The notes: generated by a model from the sequence alone, not told the origin. Counted from the stretch's first letter, positions 1 to 10,535 are shown. The stretch is 64,000 nt of DNA from Rossellomorea vietnamensis (GCF_025398035.1 NZ_CP104558.1:4288001-4352000); one strand, 5' to 3'. A program made the numbers and translations.

Positions 1-506
1 ACCGGGCGGTTGAACAGGTGAAAGGCACAGGGGTCCGGCTGTGTGATACGCGGAAAACGACGCCGGGACTCCGGATGCTTGAGAAGTATGCTGTAAGGAC
101 CGGGGGCGGTTTCAACCATAGAAATGGTCTCTATGATGCTGTCATGCTAAAGGATAATCACATTTCATTCGCCGGATCGATCACCGGGGCTGTGAAGCAG
201 GTGAAAAGGCAGATTGGGCATATGGTGAAAGTGGAAGTGGAAATTGAAACGAAGGAACAATTATTGGAAGCGATTGATGCAGGGGCTGATGTCATCATGT
301 TCGATAACTGTACTCCGTCGACGATTAAGGAGTGGGTCCCTCTTGTGCCGCTTCATATCGTGACGGAAGCATCGGGCGGCATCACCAGGGAGAGCCTTCA
401 AGCCTATGCGGGGTCAGGGGTTCATTATATCTCCCTAGGGTACTTGACCCATTCTGTGAAATCACTTGATATCAGTGCAAGAGTACGAATAGGAAAAGGG
501 GTATGA
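1..506 (+). CDS. nadC: Nicotinate-nucleotide pyrophosphorylase (carboxylating), 3' part
   Basis: The reading frame is open from the window edge (frame of base 3), so the N-terminal part lies outside. The enzyme joins quinolinate to PRPP, giving nicotinate mononucleotide and CO2 in de novo NAD synthesis in the cytoplasm. Visible family motifs are [12 protein letters not shown], the K-D-N-H segment (MLKDNHI), the VEVEIET strand, the VIMFDN motif and the EASGGI phosphate-binding turn near the C-terminus. The stop overlaps the first in-frame ATG of nadA (ATGA at 503-506), so the two genes are translationally close, as in the nadBCA operons of Bacillus. Confidence 0.95.
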   Translation, partial: RAVEQVKGTGVRLCDTRKTTPGLRMLEKYAVRTGGGFNHRNGLYDAVMLKDNHISFAGSITGAVKQVKRQIGHMVKVEVEIETKEQLLEAIDAGADVIMFDNCTPSTIKEWVPLVPLHIVTEASGGITRESLQAYAGSGVHYISLGYLTHSVKSLDISARVRIGKGV

Positions 507-508
507 AC

Positions 509-1615
509 ATGGGATTACTCGAGGAATTAACGAAAGAAACGAACGTCCTGCCTGAATCACTCACCAGCCTCTCGACGGAAGAGATGGAAAATAGAGTGAG
601 GGAAATCAAGCGGCAGTTGGGAAAGAAGCTTTTCATTCCCGGGCATCATTATCAAAAAGACGAAGTGATCCAATTTGCCGACGCCGTTGGTGACTCCCTG
701 CAGCTTGCCCAGTTGTCGGCTGAGAATAAAGAAGCAGAGTTCATTGTGTTTTGCGGGGTCCATTTCATGGCTGAAACCGCAGACATACTGACGGAGGATC
801 ATCAAGTGGTCATCTTGCCGGATATGAGGGCCGGATGTTCCATGGCGGATATGGCAGATATTTATCAGACCGAAAAGGCGTGGGGGAAGCTCATGGAGAT
901 GTTCGGTGACAGTATCATCCCCCTTACCTATGTGAATTCGACTGCAGCCATCAAAAGCTTTGTCGGAAAGAATGGGGGGGCCACGGTTACATCTTCCAAT
1001 GCCCACAAAATGGTGGAATGGGCATTGGGAGAGAAACAGCGTATCCTGTTCTTGCCTGATCAGCATTTAGGACGTAATACGGCGGCTGATCTTGGTGTTT
1101 CCTTAAGTGAGATGGCCGTCTGGGATCCCATTCGAAACGAACTGATCTATGATGGTGACATGGAAGAAGTGAAAGTGATCCTATGGAAGGGTCATTGCTC
1201 GGTGCATGAAAATTTCACTGTGAAAAATATCGAGGATATCCGTGAAAATCATCCTGATATGAAAATCATCGTTCATCCTGAATGCCGCAGGGAAGTAGTG
1301 GAGAATTCCGATTTGAATGGCAGTACAAAATACATTATAGAAATGATTGAAGGATCACCTTCCGGATCTGCCTTTGCTATCGGGACTGAGATGAATCTTG
1401 TGAAGCGGCTGATCAAAGACCATCCGGATAAACAGATCGTTTCCCTGAATCCATATATGTGCCCCTGCTTGACGATGAACAGGATCGATTTACCACATCT
1501 CCTTTGGTCATTGGAAAAAATAATGGAACAAAATCCTGAAAATATCATCAAGGTGGATGCGGATGTCTCGAAGAATGCGATCTTCGCTTTAGAGCGCATG
1601 CTGGCACGTGCTTGA
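509..1615 (+). CDS. nadA: Quinolinate synthase NadA
   Basis: This enzyme condenses iminoaspartate with dihydroxyacetone phosphate to quinolinate using a [4Fe-4S] cluster. Starting at ATG 509 gives 368 aa, the B. subtilis length, and puts the cluster cysteines at 110 (GCSMAD), 230 (KGHCSVH) and 320 (CPCLTM), matching the established ligand numbering. ATG 503 is in frame but sits almost on the aaaagggg Shine-Dalgarno site at 495-501; ATG 509 has a spacing of 7. The N-terminal [15 protein letters not shown] block is typical of the family. It is the last NAD gene before a terminator at 1645, and safA follows as in B. subtilis. Confidence 0.96.
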   Translation: MGLLEELTKETNVLPESLTSLSTEEMENRVREIKRQLGKKLFIPGHHYQKDEVIQFADAVGDSLQLAQLSAENKEAEFIVFCGVHFMAETADILTEDHQVVILPDMRAGCSMADMADIYQTEKAWGKLMEMFGDSIIPLTYVNSTAAIKSFVGKNGGATVTSSNAHKMVEWALGEKQRILFLPDQHLGRNTAADLGVSLSEMAVWDPIRNELIYDGDMEEVKVILWKGHCSVHENFTVKNIEDIRENHPDMKIIVHPECRREVVENSDLNGSTKYIIEMIEGSPSGSAFAIGTEMNLVKRLIKDHPDKQIVSLNPYMCPCLTMNRIDLPHLLWSLEKIMEQNPENIIKVDADVSKNAIFALERMLARA

Positions 1616-1644
1616 TGAATCTCTATAAAAAAATGAACAAGCTG

Positions 1645-1686
1645 AAATATACCGTCCCTCTCTTAGGATACGGTATATTTTTTTTT
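1645..1686 (+). terminator. Intrinsic terminator of nad operon
   Basis: An 11-bp perfect stem (aaatataccgt pairing with acggtatattt) with a 14-nt loop is followed by a run of T. It lies 30 bp after nadA. Confidence 0.9.
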
Positions 1687-1712
1687 CATATCTCATAAGT
1701 TTTTATGTAGAT

Positions 1713-1744
1713 GAATAGCAATTTGCCTATCTTGTCATAGGATA
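1713..1744 (+). promoter_or_regulatory. Possible sporulation (sigma-E/K type) promoter of safA
   Basis: CATAGGATA at 1736-1744 fits the sigma-K -10 pattern CATAnnnTA and partly the sigma-E -10. A GAATAGC at 1713 is only a poor -35 match, so this is tentative. It lies 31 bp before the safA start. B. subtilis safA is a mother-cell sporulation gene, which is the main reason to look here. Confidence 0.3.
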
Positions 1745-1774
1745 TATAGACTTATGCCTGAGGAGGGAAAAAGA

Positions 1775-3310
1775 GTGAAAATCCATATCGTTCAAAAAGG
1801 GGATACTCTTTGGAAGATCGCCAAGAAGTATGGCGTGAATTTCGAAGAATTAAAACAGATGAATGCCCAGCTTTCAAATCCCGATATGATCATGCCCGGC
1901 ATGAAGATAAAAGTGCCGACTACAGGCGGAACCGTAAAGAAAGAGACACAAATCAAATACGGATCCAAAGAGATGCCAATGAAGGAGATGCCTAAAGCAG
2001 AGCATCCATTCAAAGAGCAGAAGCCTATGGCCATGCCGGTCGAAGAACCAAAGAAAGAAATGCCGAAAGAAGTACAAAAGCCTTTTGCACCAAAAATGCC
2101 GAAACCAGTCGTACCGGAAATCGATATTAACAACTATTACATGATGAATATGGCAAACATGCAAGTACAGCAGCCGAAGCAACAGGCTAAACCAATGCCA
2201 AAACCTAAATCACCGCCTAAACCTACCAACGTACTCCCTAAAGCAAAAGAACAGCCAAAGCCGATGCCAAAACCAAAGCAGGAAGCCGTAAAAGGTGTTC
2301 AAGAAGAGGAAAGCTTACAAATGCCATCACAACCACAAGGAGGGAACACCCAGCCTATGTATTATAACCCGAATAATTGCGTACCTGTATCCCCGGTCAT
2401 GCCAGGATCAGGATTCTGTCCGCCACATGGAATGCATCCAGGAGCAGGTTATGGGATGCCGATGGGGCAAGGAATGCCAATGGGTCAAGGGATGCCTATG
2501 GGACCTGGCAGTCAGGTTCAAGGAGCTCAATCTATGCCAGGAATGCAGAACATGCCGATGATGCCGCAAATGGGGTATGATGAAGAGTCGTCCTCTGTAA
2601 TGCCGTATATGCCACAAGGACAAATGCCGATGCAGCAGCCAATGCAGATGCCGATGCATATGCAGCAACCGATGCAAATGCCGATGCAGCAGCCGATGGG
2701 TCAGCCGTCTGGAGTAATGGGTGCATCAGAAGAGAACTACCCTTCTGTTCAAATGCCGCAGCAACAGGCTCCGTATATGCCGTATCCACAGAACTGCTAT
2801 CCTGTCTCCCCAGTCATGCCGGGACCGGGATTCCAAGGCGGCATGCCGGGCGGGTATCCGATGGGACCTGGAGGCCAGGTACAGGGAGCGATGGCGGAAG
2901 AGTCGCCTTCCATGGGCGGATATCAAATGCCGATGGGCCAACCGTCCAATGTGATGGGAGCACAGTATCAAACGCCTATGGGTCAGCCATCCAATGTGAT
3001 GGGAGCAAGTGACCAGTGGGATTGCGGATGTGGTGGACCGCAATCAGGTCAAATGATGCATCAACCGATGATGCCGCAGCAGATGCCTCAAGGAATGCAA
3101 CAGCCATACGGCTACGGTCCAGGAATGATGGGGCAGGGAATGCCTGGTCAAGGAATGCCGATGGGCCCTCAAGGTCAGGGAATGGGAATGGGCCCTCAGG
3201 GGATGCCAATGGGACCTCAAGGCCAGGGTATGCAAATGGGATCACCGGGAATGTTTGGTCCAAGAGCATTCAGCATGCCGAATTTCAACGACGATGATTT
3301 TGAGGGATAA
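1775..3310 (+). CDS. safA: SafA-like spore coat assembly protein (LysM plus long Met/Gln/Pro repeat tail)
   Basis: SafA is a mother-cell spore morphogenetic protein that binds the cortex/coat interface through LysM. GTG 1775, 7 nt after aggaggg, gives 511 aa starting MKIHIVQKGDTLWKIA; an in-frame ATG at 1754 lies upstream of that ribosome site. Residues 1-50 form one LysM domain (QKGDTLWKI to MKIKVP). The rest is low complexity: a Lys/Pro/Met segment, then many MPMG, QQPMQMP and GMPMGQ units, and two copies of the block C-x-PVSPVMPG-x-GF. B. subtilis SafA is about 387 aa, so the tail is expanded here. The position right after nadA is the classical safA location. The tail offers many Gln and Lys residues, a feature of transglutaminase substrates. 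Confidence 0.9.
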   Translation: MKIHIVQKGDTLWKIAKKYGVNFEELKQMNAQLSNPDMIMPGMKIKVPTTGGTVKKETQIKYGSKEMPMKEMPKAEHPFKEQKPMAMPVEEPKKEMPKEVQKPFAPKMPKPVVPEIDINNYYMMNMANMQVQQPKQQAKPMPKPKSPPKPTNVLPKAKEQPKPMPKPKQEAVKGVQEEESLQMPSQPQGGNTQPMYYNPNNCVPVSPVMPGSGFCPPHGMHPGAGYGMPMGQGMPMGQGMPMGPGSQVQGAQSMPGMQNMPMMPQMGYDEESSSVMPYMPQGQMPMQQPMQMPMHMQQPMQMPMQQPMGQPSGVMGASEENYPSVQMPQQQAPYMPYPQNCYPVSPVMPGPGFQGGMPGGYPMGPGGQVQGAMAEESPSMGGYQMPMGQPSNVMGAQYQTPMGQPSNVMGASDQWDCGCGGPQSGQMMHQPMMPQQMPQGMQQPYGYGPGMMGQGMPGQGMPMGPQGQGMGMGPQGMPMGPQGQGMQMGSPGMFGPRAFSMPNFNDDDFEG

Positions 3311-3311
3311 G

Positions 3312-4286
3312 ATGCATGCACGAGGGGACGATTATTCACATCGTCTCCTTTCTTTTTTGCAATATAAATTAAAGGATCCCGGGGCATCACTGAAAACGAT
3401 CAAAGAAGGGAAATGGGTGCTGAAAAGCCATGGGAGTAAATGGTTCGTCAAGAGATTTCCCAATCAATTGAAGTTCCTCCTGCAGGAACGGCTGATTTCA
3501 ACCCTGTTAAGGGAAAAGTTCTATCATGTCCTGCCGTTTCATCCCATTCATGAACGGGAGCTTTTATTATTTGAAGGATCCCCCATCGGTATTACGATGT
3601 GGCTGGACACGTCAAAGGCCATTCATTACGACCAGGCGGTTGACAGGGATGATGCACTGCACGTATTGAAAAAGTTTCATGCCGTTTCAAAGACGATCCA
3701 TGGTTCATGGACAGAAGAGATTCCTCACTATCACTGGCTGAAGAAATGGAAAAAACGGATGATGCAGTTTCAATATAATCTCCCCTATTTGCAGGCATTC
3801 ATTCAGCCATATTACTTATATACGTATTTAGAGTGGGGGAAATGGGCACTCAAAGAATTGAAATCGGTCGGCATCCATGAACATGGGGACTGCATCACCC
3901 ATGGAGATGTGGCGCATCATAATTTCTTACGGGGAAAGAACGGGGTTGTCTATTTGATCGACTTTGATCTTATGTCACTCTCCACGGAAATAACGGACGA
4001 CCTGCAGTACTGCAATCGGATCTTGCCTTATTTAAATTGGTCCCTCCGTGATATCAAAGAAATGGAACACTTCCATACTTATCGCGATCATCTTATCTTT
4101 CACATCGGATTGATGTATCCATCCGATGTATTCAGGGAGTGGAACCGATTCATCAGGGAAGATCAATCGTACAAACAACGTGTATGGGGTTATTTAACGA
4201 ACTTGACGATCCAGCAATTCTCCCAGCGGATGCAATTTAATCAAGAGCTGCATGGAGAAGTGAAAAGGATCAATACCCAATTGTAG
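3312..4286 (+). CDS. CotS/YsxE/YutH-family spore coat protein with kinase fold
   Basis: This 324-aa protein has an aminoglycoside-phosphotransferase-like fold: a catalytic-loop motif CITHGDVAHHNF and a metal-site motif VYLIDFDLM in the C-terminal half, as in the CotS family. ATG 3312 begins 2 bp after the safA stop with gaggg 5 nt upstream; ATG 3294 and 3255 are in frame but lie inside safA. The tight coupling to safA suggests co-transcription and a spore-surface role. Which member it matches (CotS, CotI, YutH, YsxE) cannot be settled by eye. Whether it has kinase activity is unknown, though the HGD and D-x-D residues are present. Confidence 0.75.
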   Translation: MHARGDDYSHRLLSFLQYKLKDPGASLKTIKEGKWVLKSHGSKWFVKRFPNQLKFLLQERLISTLLREKFYHVLPFHPIHERELLLFEGSPIGITMWLDTSKAIHYDQAVDRDDALHVLKKFHAVSKTIHGSWTEEIPHYHWLKKWKKRMMQFQYNLPYLQAFIQPYYLYTYLEWGKWALKELKSVGIHEHGDCITHGDVAHHNFLRGKNGVVYLIDFDLMSLSTEITDDLQYCNRILPYLNWSLRDIKEMEHFHTYRDHLIFHIGLMYPSDVFREWNRFIREDQSYKQRVWGYLTNLTIQQFSQRMQFNQELHGEVKRINTQL

Positions 4287-4309
4287 GGGATGTCTCCAAA
4301 CATTGACCC

Positions 4310-4374
4310 GAATGAAAGAGAATCTCCTTTCACAACCTAATGGTGAGCAGAAAAAATGCTCAAGTATTGGGTTG
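4310..4374 (+). promoter_or_regulatory. Candidate forespore promoter and hairpin before the CoxA-like gene
   Basis: GAATG (4310-4314), an 18-nt spacer and CAACCTA (4333-4339) resemble a sigma-G promoter (GHATR / CATNHTA, one mismatch at -10). Overlapping it is an inverted repeat: caacctaat (4333-4341) pairs with attgggttg (4366-4374), with an inner stem gagca/tgctc. There is no T run, so it is not an ordinary terminator. It ends directly before the aagggg ribosome site of the next gene. Confidence 0.35.
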
Positions 4375-4390
4375 AAGGGGGAAACGTAAC

Positions 4391-5128
4391 TTGAATAAAC
4401 GATTATTCATGGTACCATTAACAGCCGTCATGACCCTGGGTCTTGCTGCTTGTAACAGTGGAGAAGAAAAAGCCCAAGACCGTTATTCCGACTCCTACGA
4501 GCCACTCGGCTTCTACTCCAACGAGGGACATGGCGGGGACAACCGGGATGAGAGGGACGGACCTCTGACTGAAATGTATGATCACTCTGCCGGAAAAGAA
4601 GGGCAGGATATCCGTCAAAAGAAACGCCAGTTCCTTCAGGTGAGGGACGAGAATGGAAATCCGAAGAACCCATCCCGGCCGCTTGCCGATTATGACAAGA
4701 ACTTCTTGGCAAGGGATGCCCGTGCAAGCCATGGGGATGCGAATTATCACGGTCATCTTGATGATAATACCCGATCTGCAAGAAGATCCTATTATACAGC
4801 TTACGAAGGGGATCTGGCCGAGAAGATAGGCGATGTGACGGGGAAGGTGGAGAACGTCAGTGACGTTCGTGCCGTCGCCTATGGTTCGGACGTCCTCATA
4901 GCCATTGAGCTTGATGACCATAGTAAGATCGAGGAAACGAAAGCACGTGTTAAAGAAGCCGTGCAGCCTTATCTGAACGGGAGAAGTGTTTCAGTGGTGA
5001 CGGATGAGGGAACCTTCAGCCGGGTAAGGAACATCGATAATGACTTACGCGACGGCGGCCCAAGGGACGCTCTCAACTTCGACATGCATGATATGTTCCG
5101 GTCTGTGAAGGACCGCATCAACCGATAA
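4391..5128 (+). CDS. coxA: YhcN/YlaJ-family sporulation lipoprotein (CoxA-like)
   Basis: The protein has 245 aa and a lipoprotein signal peptide: MNKRLFMVPL then a hydrophobic stretch ending in the lipobox LAAC. The middle is rich in charged residues and His. The C-terminal part (IGDVTGKVENVSDVRAVAYGSDVLIAIEL) is the typical YhcN/YlaJ domain. The start is TTG 4391, about 10 nt after aagggg. In B. subtilis the cortex protein CoxA (same family) is next but one to nadA, after safA, so position and family agree, although here a CotS-like gene lies between. Predicted site: membrane or cortex of the forespore. A strong terminator follows at 5138. Confidence 0.75.
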   Translation: MNKRLFMVPLTAVMTLGLAACNSGEEKAQDRYSDSYEPLGFYSNEGHGGDNRDERDGPLTEMYDHSAGKEGQDIRQKKRQFLQVRDENGNPKNPSRPLADYDKNFLARDARASHGDANYHGHLDDNTRSARRSYYTAYEGDLAEKIGDVTGKVENVSDVRAVAYGSDVLIAIELDDHSKIEETKARVKEAVQPYLNGRSVSVVTDEGTFSRVRNIDNDLRDGGPRDALNFDMHDMFRSVKDRINR

Positions 5129-5137
5129 ACAAGGATG

Positions 5138-5177
5138 GACTACTTAAAGAGTGAACGCTCTTGGGTAGTCTTTTTTT
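5138..5177 (+). terminator. Intrinsic terminator after coxA-like gene
   Basis: gactac/gtagtc closes a stem with inner aagag/ctctt pairs, followed by seven T. Confidence 0.85.
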
Positions 5178-5215
5178 GCGGGTGAGGTCCGTCCCTAAAA
5201 AGTTTCGGGCAGGTT

Positions 5216-5245
5216 GGATATTCTTAACAGGCTTTGGTAAGACTA
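5216..5245 (+). promoter_or_regulatory. Candidate sigma-F/sigma-G promoter of bofC
   Basis: GGATA (5216-5220), a 15-nt spacer and GGTAAGACTA (5236-5245) match the forespore sigma-F -10 consensus GGNNANAHTR at every position and the -35 (GYATA) at 4 of 5. It lies 41 bp before the bofC start. BofC is a forespore protein in B. subtilis, so the factor class fits the gene. Confidence 0.6.
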
Positions 5246-5286
5246 GTGGATAGAGCGTTACATAAATCAAGTTCGAGGTGATCACG

Positions 5287-5835
5287 ATGACGATGAAGGT
5301 TCGAATCGTGTTTATGGTGCTGTTGTTAATCGGTGCGTTTTATTTCACGTTTTTTTATACAGAGGAAAAACAGGCTGCAGACGGCAGTTCCCTGGAGATG
5401 CTGAACGAAACCCCTGCTGAGGTTGCGTCCGCCCATACGGTCACGGTTATATTGGAACGCGTGTATCTGGACGGGGAAGTGAGCGAGGAAATCGTGCAGG
5501 AAACGATTTGGAGCATGGAAGACTTCTGGGCTGCGTATGAAGACTGGCAGCTGATGGATATGACGGAAGAACAAATCGTGTTCCAGAAGAAGATGGATGA
5601 TATCTCACCTCTTCTAAAGACCAATGGCTACTTCGGTATATCGGATAAAGGTGTACTGTCCATCTTTAACGGCAGACCCGGACAGGCGGAAATCATTCAA
5701 TCCTTCTTCCAGATCGATGTAGGGAAGCTTGAAAGTAAGCGTCATGATGACCTCGTCAAAGGCATCCCCATTAAGTCGAAGCAGGAGTATGAAGAGGTAC
5801 TCGAACAATACAAACCCTATTCCGTCCCTAAATAA
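5287..5835 (+). CDS. bofC: BofC, forespore-to-mother-cell checkpoint regulator
   Basis: BofC acts in the intermembrane space to hold back SpoIVB signalling and so tune sigma-K activation. The 182-aa product starts with a positively charged stretch and one membrane segment or signal anchor (MVLLLIGAFYFTFFY), followed by an exported domain containing the BofC C-terminal region (DISPLLKTNGYFGISDKGVLSIFNGRP). I chose ATG 5287, 6 nt after gaggtg; GTG 5278 overlaps that ribosome site and ATG 5293 is also possible. It sits directly before ruvA, as in B. subtilis. A sigma-F-like promoter and a following terminator make it a single-gene unit. Confidence 0.9.
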   Translation: MTMKVRIVFMVLLLIGAFYFTFFYTEEKQAADGSSLEMLNETPAEVASAHTVTVILERVYLDGEVSEEIVQETIWSMEDFWAAYEDWQLMDMTEEQIVFQKKMDDISPLLKTNGYFGISDKGVLSIFNGRPGQAEIIQSFFQIDVGKLESKRHDDLVKGIPIKSKQEYEEVLEQYKPYSVPK

Positions 5836-5843
5836 CAGCAAAG

Positions 5844-5872
5844 AACCAGTGCATATGCCACTGGTTTTTTAT
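5844..5872 (+). terminator. Intrinsic terminator of bofC
   Basis: aaccagtg (5844-5851) pairs with cactggtt (5859-5866), followed by T residues. Confidence 0.88.
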
Positions 5873-6055
5873 TTTATCGTTCCCTCTGCCCATTCCCCCC
5901 ATTCTTTGATAAAATAAGAACAGGTGTTTCTCTTCCATCTCCCTTTCCCATCCCATCAAATAGTGATATGATACAATAGATTTTATATGTCTTTTTGATC
6001 AGGAATGTGAGACGGAAGAATAAACAGGAAGTTGTACCAATGGGGAGAGAATGAA

Positions 6056-6667
6056 ATGTATGAATATATAAAAGGGACAGTCAGTCAAGTGGGTCCCGAG
6101 TATGTTGTGGTGGAGAATAATGGGATCGGGTATCAGTTGTATACGGCGAATCCATTTGTGTATTCAAAATATCAAAATCAAGAGATTCAGATTTTTACAT
6201 ATCAGCATGTTAGGGAAGATCTTATCGCCCTTTACGGGTTTCTTGCCATCGAAGAGAAGCTCCTCTTTATGAAACTATTAAATGTATCGGGGATCGGGCC
6301 GAAGGGAGCCCTGGCGATTTTGGCTTCAGGGGCCCCGCAGCAGGTGATCACCGCCATCGAGGAAGAGAATGAAAGTTTCCTGACGAAGTTCCCAGGTGTA
6401 GGGAAGAAGACGGCCCGTCAGATGATACTCGATTTAAAAGGGAAGCTGCAGGATGTTGTGCCTGATTATTTCCCAAGCCTGTTCTCGGATCATGAGGAAG
6501 CGGAAGTATCCCATGGAAAGGACGAGGCATTCGATGAAGCCATCCTTGCCCTTAAAGCCCTGGGCTACTCTGAACGCGAAATCAAGAAAATTACCCCTAA
6601 ACTGAAAGGGGAAGGGCATTCATCAGACGAAATCATCCGAAAAGCCCTTCAACTTCTCTTGAAATAA
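6056..6667 (+). CDS. ruvA: Holliday junction branch migration protein RuvA
   Basis: RuvA forms tetramers on four-way junctions and loads the RuvB motor. The start at ATG 6056 (after ggggaga) gives 203 aa beginning MYEYIKGTV, the usual N-terminus of domain I; an in-frame TTG at 6032 would add eight residues. Helix-hairpin-helix motifs are seen at [16 protein letters not shown] and [16 protein letters not shown]. The C-terminal domain III ([15 protein letters not shown]) binds RuvB. ruvB follows after 27 bp. Confidence 0.97.
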   Translation: MYEYIKGTVSQVGPEYVVVENNGIGYQLYTANPFVYSKYQNQEIQIFTYQHVREDLIALYGFLAIEEKLLFMKLLNVSGIGPKGALAILASGAPQQVITAIEEENESFLTKFPGVGKKTARQMILDLKGKLQDVVPDYFPSLFSDHEEAEVSHGKDEAFDEAILALKALGYSEREIKKITPKLKGEGHSSDEIIRKALQLLLK

Positions 6668-6694
6668 GGACTGCTATGAAAGGAGGAAGTCTAA

Positions 6695-7696
6695 ATGGAA
6701 GACAGAATCGTATCAGGAGAATCGGAATTAAATGAAGATTCCTTTGAATATTCCTTGCGTCCTCAGACAATAAAACAATATATCGGGCAAGATAAGGTCA
6801 AGCATAATCTTGAGGTTTTCATCGAAGCGGCAAAGATGCGACAGGAGACCCTGGACCATGTTCTCCTATACGGGCCGCCGGGATTAGGGAAAACGACCCT
6901 GGCTGCCGTCATCGCCAATGAGATGGGTGTGAACATGCGCACCACTTCAGGACCGGCAATCGAGAGACCGGGGGACCTTGCTGCCGTCCTTACGGCACTC
7001 GAGCCGGGTGATGTGTTGTTCATCGATGAAATCCACCGGCTGCCCCGGGCGATCGAAGAGGTCCTTTATCCGGCAATGGAAGATTTCTGTTTGGATATAG
7101 TCATCGGGAATGGTCCCAGTGCACGGTCTGTCCGTTTGGATCTTCCACCTTTTACCCTGGTGGGGGCGACGACCCGTGCCGGTGCCTTATCGGCTCCCCT
7201 TCGAGATCGATTTGGTGTTTTATGCCGGTTGGAATATTATAATGAAGAACAGTTGAATGAAATTGTTCAGCGGACAGCGGCGATTTTGAACACAAAGATC
7301 GAAGCGACGGCTTCTGAAGAGTTGGCGCGGAGATCAAGAGGGACTCCGCGGATTGCCAATCGGCTGCTCAGGAGGGTAAGGGATTTCGCCCAGGTGAAGG
7401 GGAATGGGGATATCACCACCACCCTGTCACGGGAAGCCCTTGAACTTCTCCAGGTCGATAAACTCGGTCTCGATCATATTGACCATAAGCTTCTTAAAGG
7501 AATCATCGAGCGCTTCAGGGGAGGACCCGTTGGACTTGATACGATCGCCGCAAGCATCGGGGAGGAGTCCCATACGATTGAAGATGTGTACGAACCGTAC
7601 CTTTTGCAGATTGGATTCATCCAGCGTACGCCGAGAGGGAGGATCGTCACTCATCTTGTGTATGACCATTTCCAATTGGAGGTGCCGGATAATTGA
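6695..7696 (+). CDS. ruvB: Holliday junction branch migration ATPase RuvB
   Basis: This 333-aa AAA+ motor drives branch migration with RuvA. It shows Walker [10 protein letters not shown], Walker B FIDEIHRL, sensor 1 GATTRAG, the arginine finger segment APLRDRFG, and the winged-helix C-terminal domain ending in [14 protein letters not shown] 6695 follows aaaggagg. Its TGA overlaps the TTG start of the small gene behind it, indicating co-translation. Confidence 0.97.
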   Translation: MEDRIVSGESELNEDSFEYSLRPQTIKQYIGQDKVKHNLEVFIEAAKMRQETLDHVLLYGPPGLGKTTLAAVIANEMGVNMRTTSGPAIERPGDLAAVLTALEPGDVLFIDEIHRLPRAIEEVLYPAMEDFCLDIVIGNGPSARSVRLDLPPFTLVGATTRAGALSAPLRDRFGVLCRLEYYNEEQLNEIVQRTAAILNTKIEATASEELARRSRGTPRIANRLLRRVRDFAQVKGNGDITTTLSREALELLQVDKLGLDHIDHKLLKGIIERFRGGPVGLDTIAASIGEESHTIEDVYEPYLLQIGFIQRTPRGRIVTHLVYDHFQLEVPDN

Positions 7697-7899
7697 CAGG
7701 GCTGCCTAAATTAGTCATGATCATCGGCGCGATCATCCTAGTGATCGGCTTCCTTATGCAATTCATCAAAATAGGGAAGCTGCCGGGTGACATCATCATC
7801 AAAAAAGAAAATGCGACATTTTATTTTCCACTTATGACTTCTATTCTGATAAGTGTTATACTTTCCGTTGTCTTTTATTTCATCGGGAGATTCAAATAG
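7693..7899 (+). CDS. DUF2905 small membrane protein
   Basis: The 68-aa protein has two membrane segments ([18 protein letters not shown] and [16 protein letters not shown]) joined by the conserved loop [16 protein letters not shown], the hallmark of DUF2905. It starts at TTG 7693, overlapping the ruvB stop (TTGA). Function is unknown. Its place between ruvB and queA suggests it is carried along in the same transcript. Confidence 0.85.
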   Translation: MTGLPKLVMIIGAIILVIGFLMQFIKIGKLPGDIIIKKENATFYFPLMTSILISVILSVVFYFIGRFK

Positions 7900-7938
7900 G
7901 GTTCATGAGTGAGATTTACATAAGCCAGGTGACGAACA

Positions 7939-8964
7939 GTGAAAGTAGAAGATTTTGATTTTCATTTACCAGAAGAATTGATTGCCCAGACTCCTCTTGA
8001 GAATCGTTCCGAGAGCAGACTGATGGTATTGGATAAAGAAGATGGTTCCATGGAGCATATCCGTTTTAAACAGATCACCGAGTACCTCCAGGAAGGGGAT
8101 TGTCTCGTCCTGAATGATACAAGGGTTCTGCCGGCACGTCTTTTTGGGCAAAAAGAAGATACAGGTGCCAATATTGAAGTGCTCCTTCTGAAACAGGAGG
8201 ATGGTGACAAGTGGGAGACCCTTGTGAAGCCGGCAAAACGGATCCGTGTCGGAACGGAGATCGTTTTCGGTGATGGAAAATTAAGGGCAACCTGTGTGGA
8301 CTTGAAGGATCACGGTGGAAGGATCCTTGAATTCCGATATGAGGGGATCTTTTACGAAGTATTGGAAGAGTTGGGTGAAATGCCGCTGCCGCCGTACATC
8401 CGTGAACGATTGGAAGAACAGGACCGCTACCAGACGGTGTTTGCAAGGGAAAGGGGCTCAGCGGCTGCGCCGACTGCAGGTCTCCACTTTACGGAAGAAC
8501 TGTTGGAAGAGCTGAAAGAAAAAGGTGTACACATCGCTTTCATTACCCTTCATGTGGGACTCGGAACGTTCAGGCCGGTTTCCGTCGAGACCATTGAAGA
8601 CCATGATATGCATGCCGAATTCTATCAGGTATCGGAAGGGACCGCCCGCCTCTTGAATGAGGTAAGGGCAAATGGAGGCAAGATCATAACGGTGGGAACT
8701 ACCTCCACCCGCACACTTGAAACCATTGCATCCAAGCATGGAACGTTTGTTGAAGAAAATGGATGGACGAATATTTTCATTTATCCTGGCTATGAGTTTA
8801 AAGGGATTGATGGGCTGATCACCAACTTCCACTTACCGAAGTCGACCCTGATCATGCTGGTCAGCGCCTTTGCGGGTCAGGACAACGTGATGCATGCCTA
8901 TGAAACCGCCGTTAAAGAGAAGTACCGCTTCTTCAGCTTTGGAGATGCGATGTTGATTAAATGA
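7939..8964 (+). CDS. queA: tRNA preQ1(34) S-adenosylmethionine ribosyltransferase-isomerase QueA
   Basis: QueA transfers the ribosyl part of SAM to preQ1 in tRNA, making epoxyqueuosine. The 341-aa frame starts at GTG 7939 behind aggtga. Recognisable blocks are [13 protein letters not shown] at the N-terminus, [36 protein letters not shown] and [14 protein letters not shown]. The next gene, tgt, performs the preceding base exchange, so both queuosine steps are encoded together. Confidence 0.97.
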   Translation: MKVEDFDFHLPEELIAQTPLENRSESRLMVLDKEDGSMEHIRFKQITEYLQEGDCLVLNDTRVLPARLFGQKEDTGANIEVLLLKQEDGDKWETLVKPAKRIRVGTEIVFGDGKLRATCVDLKDHGGRILEFRYEGIFYEVLEELGEMPLPPYIRERLEEQDRYQTVFARERGSAAAPTAGLHFTEELLEELKEKGVHIAFITLHVGLGTFRPVSVETIEDHDMHAEFYQVSEGTARLLNEVRANGGKIITVGTTSTRTLETIASKHGTFVEENGWTNIFIYPGYEFKGIDGLITNFHLPKSTLIMLVSAFAGQDNVMHAYETAVKEKYRFFSFGDAMLIK

Positions 8965-8977
8965 TGACCAATTGTAA

Positions 8978-10150
<1,173 letters not shown>

Positions 10151-10194
10151 AAGCCATAACAATATAGAATGTACTTGAAAGGAGGGGAAAAAGA

Positions 10195-10467
10195 ATGGGA
10201 GGAAGTTTAGGAACAATACTACCTTTAATATTAATGTTCGTTCTGTTTTACTTTTTACTGATCCGTCCTCAGCAAAAGCGTCAAAAAGCGATCTCAAAAA
10301 TGCAAAATGAGCTTGCGAAGGGTGATAGAATCATCACGATTGGCGGTTTACACGGATCGATCGATGCCATCGAAGAAGGTAAAGTAGTCATCCTGTGTGG
10401 TGACGGAAGCCGTCTTACATATGATCGTAATGCGATCAGGGAAGTCATCAGAGCCGAGCAGGTATAA
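10195..10467 (+). CDS. yajC: Preprotein translocase accessory subunit YajC
   Basis: This 90-aa single-membrane protein is associated with SecDF and YidC. A glycine start is followed by a hydrophobic segment (LPLILMFVLFYFLLI), then the family motif RPQQKRQKA and a small soluble domain with GDRIITIGGLHG. ATG 10195 lies behind aaaggagggg. Confidence 0.95.
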   Translation: MGGSLGTILPLILMFVLFYFLLIRPQQKRQKAISKMQNELAKGDRIITIGGLHGSIDAIEEGKVVILCGDGSRLTYDRNAIREVIRAEQV

Positions 10468-10470
10468 TAA

Positions 10471-10521
10471 AAAAGGGTTTCTCTCCATGTGCCAAGGCAC
10501 GTGGAAGAGGGACCCTTTTTT
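10471..10521 (+). terminator. Intrinsic terminator of queA-tgt-yajC
   Basis: aaaagggt pairs with acccttttt at the base, with the inner stem catgtgcc/ggcacgtg, followed by T residues. It could also serve the minus-strand gene that ends at 10536. Confidence 0.85.
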
Positions 10522-10535
10522 AGTATGGGGATGGA

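Noticed and set aside
1874..3269. Several long opposite-strand and alternate-frame openings inside safA
   Set aside because: They mirror the repetitive Met/Gln codons of safA, share low complexity and have no start signals.
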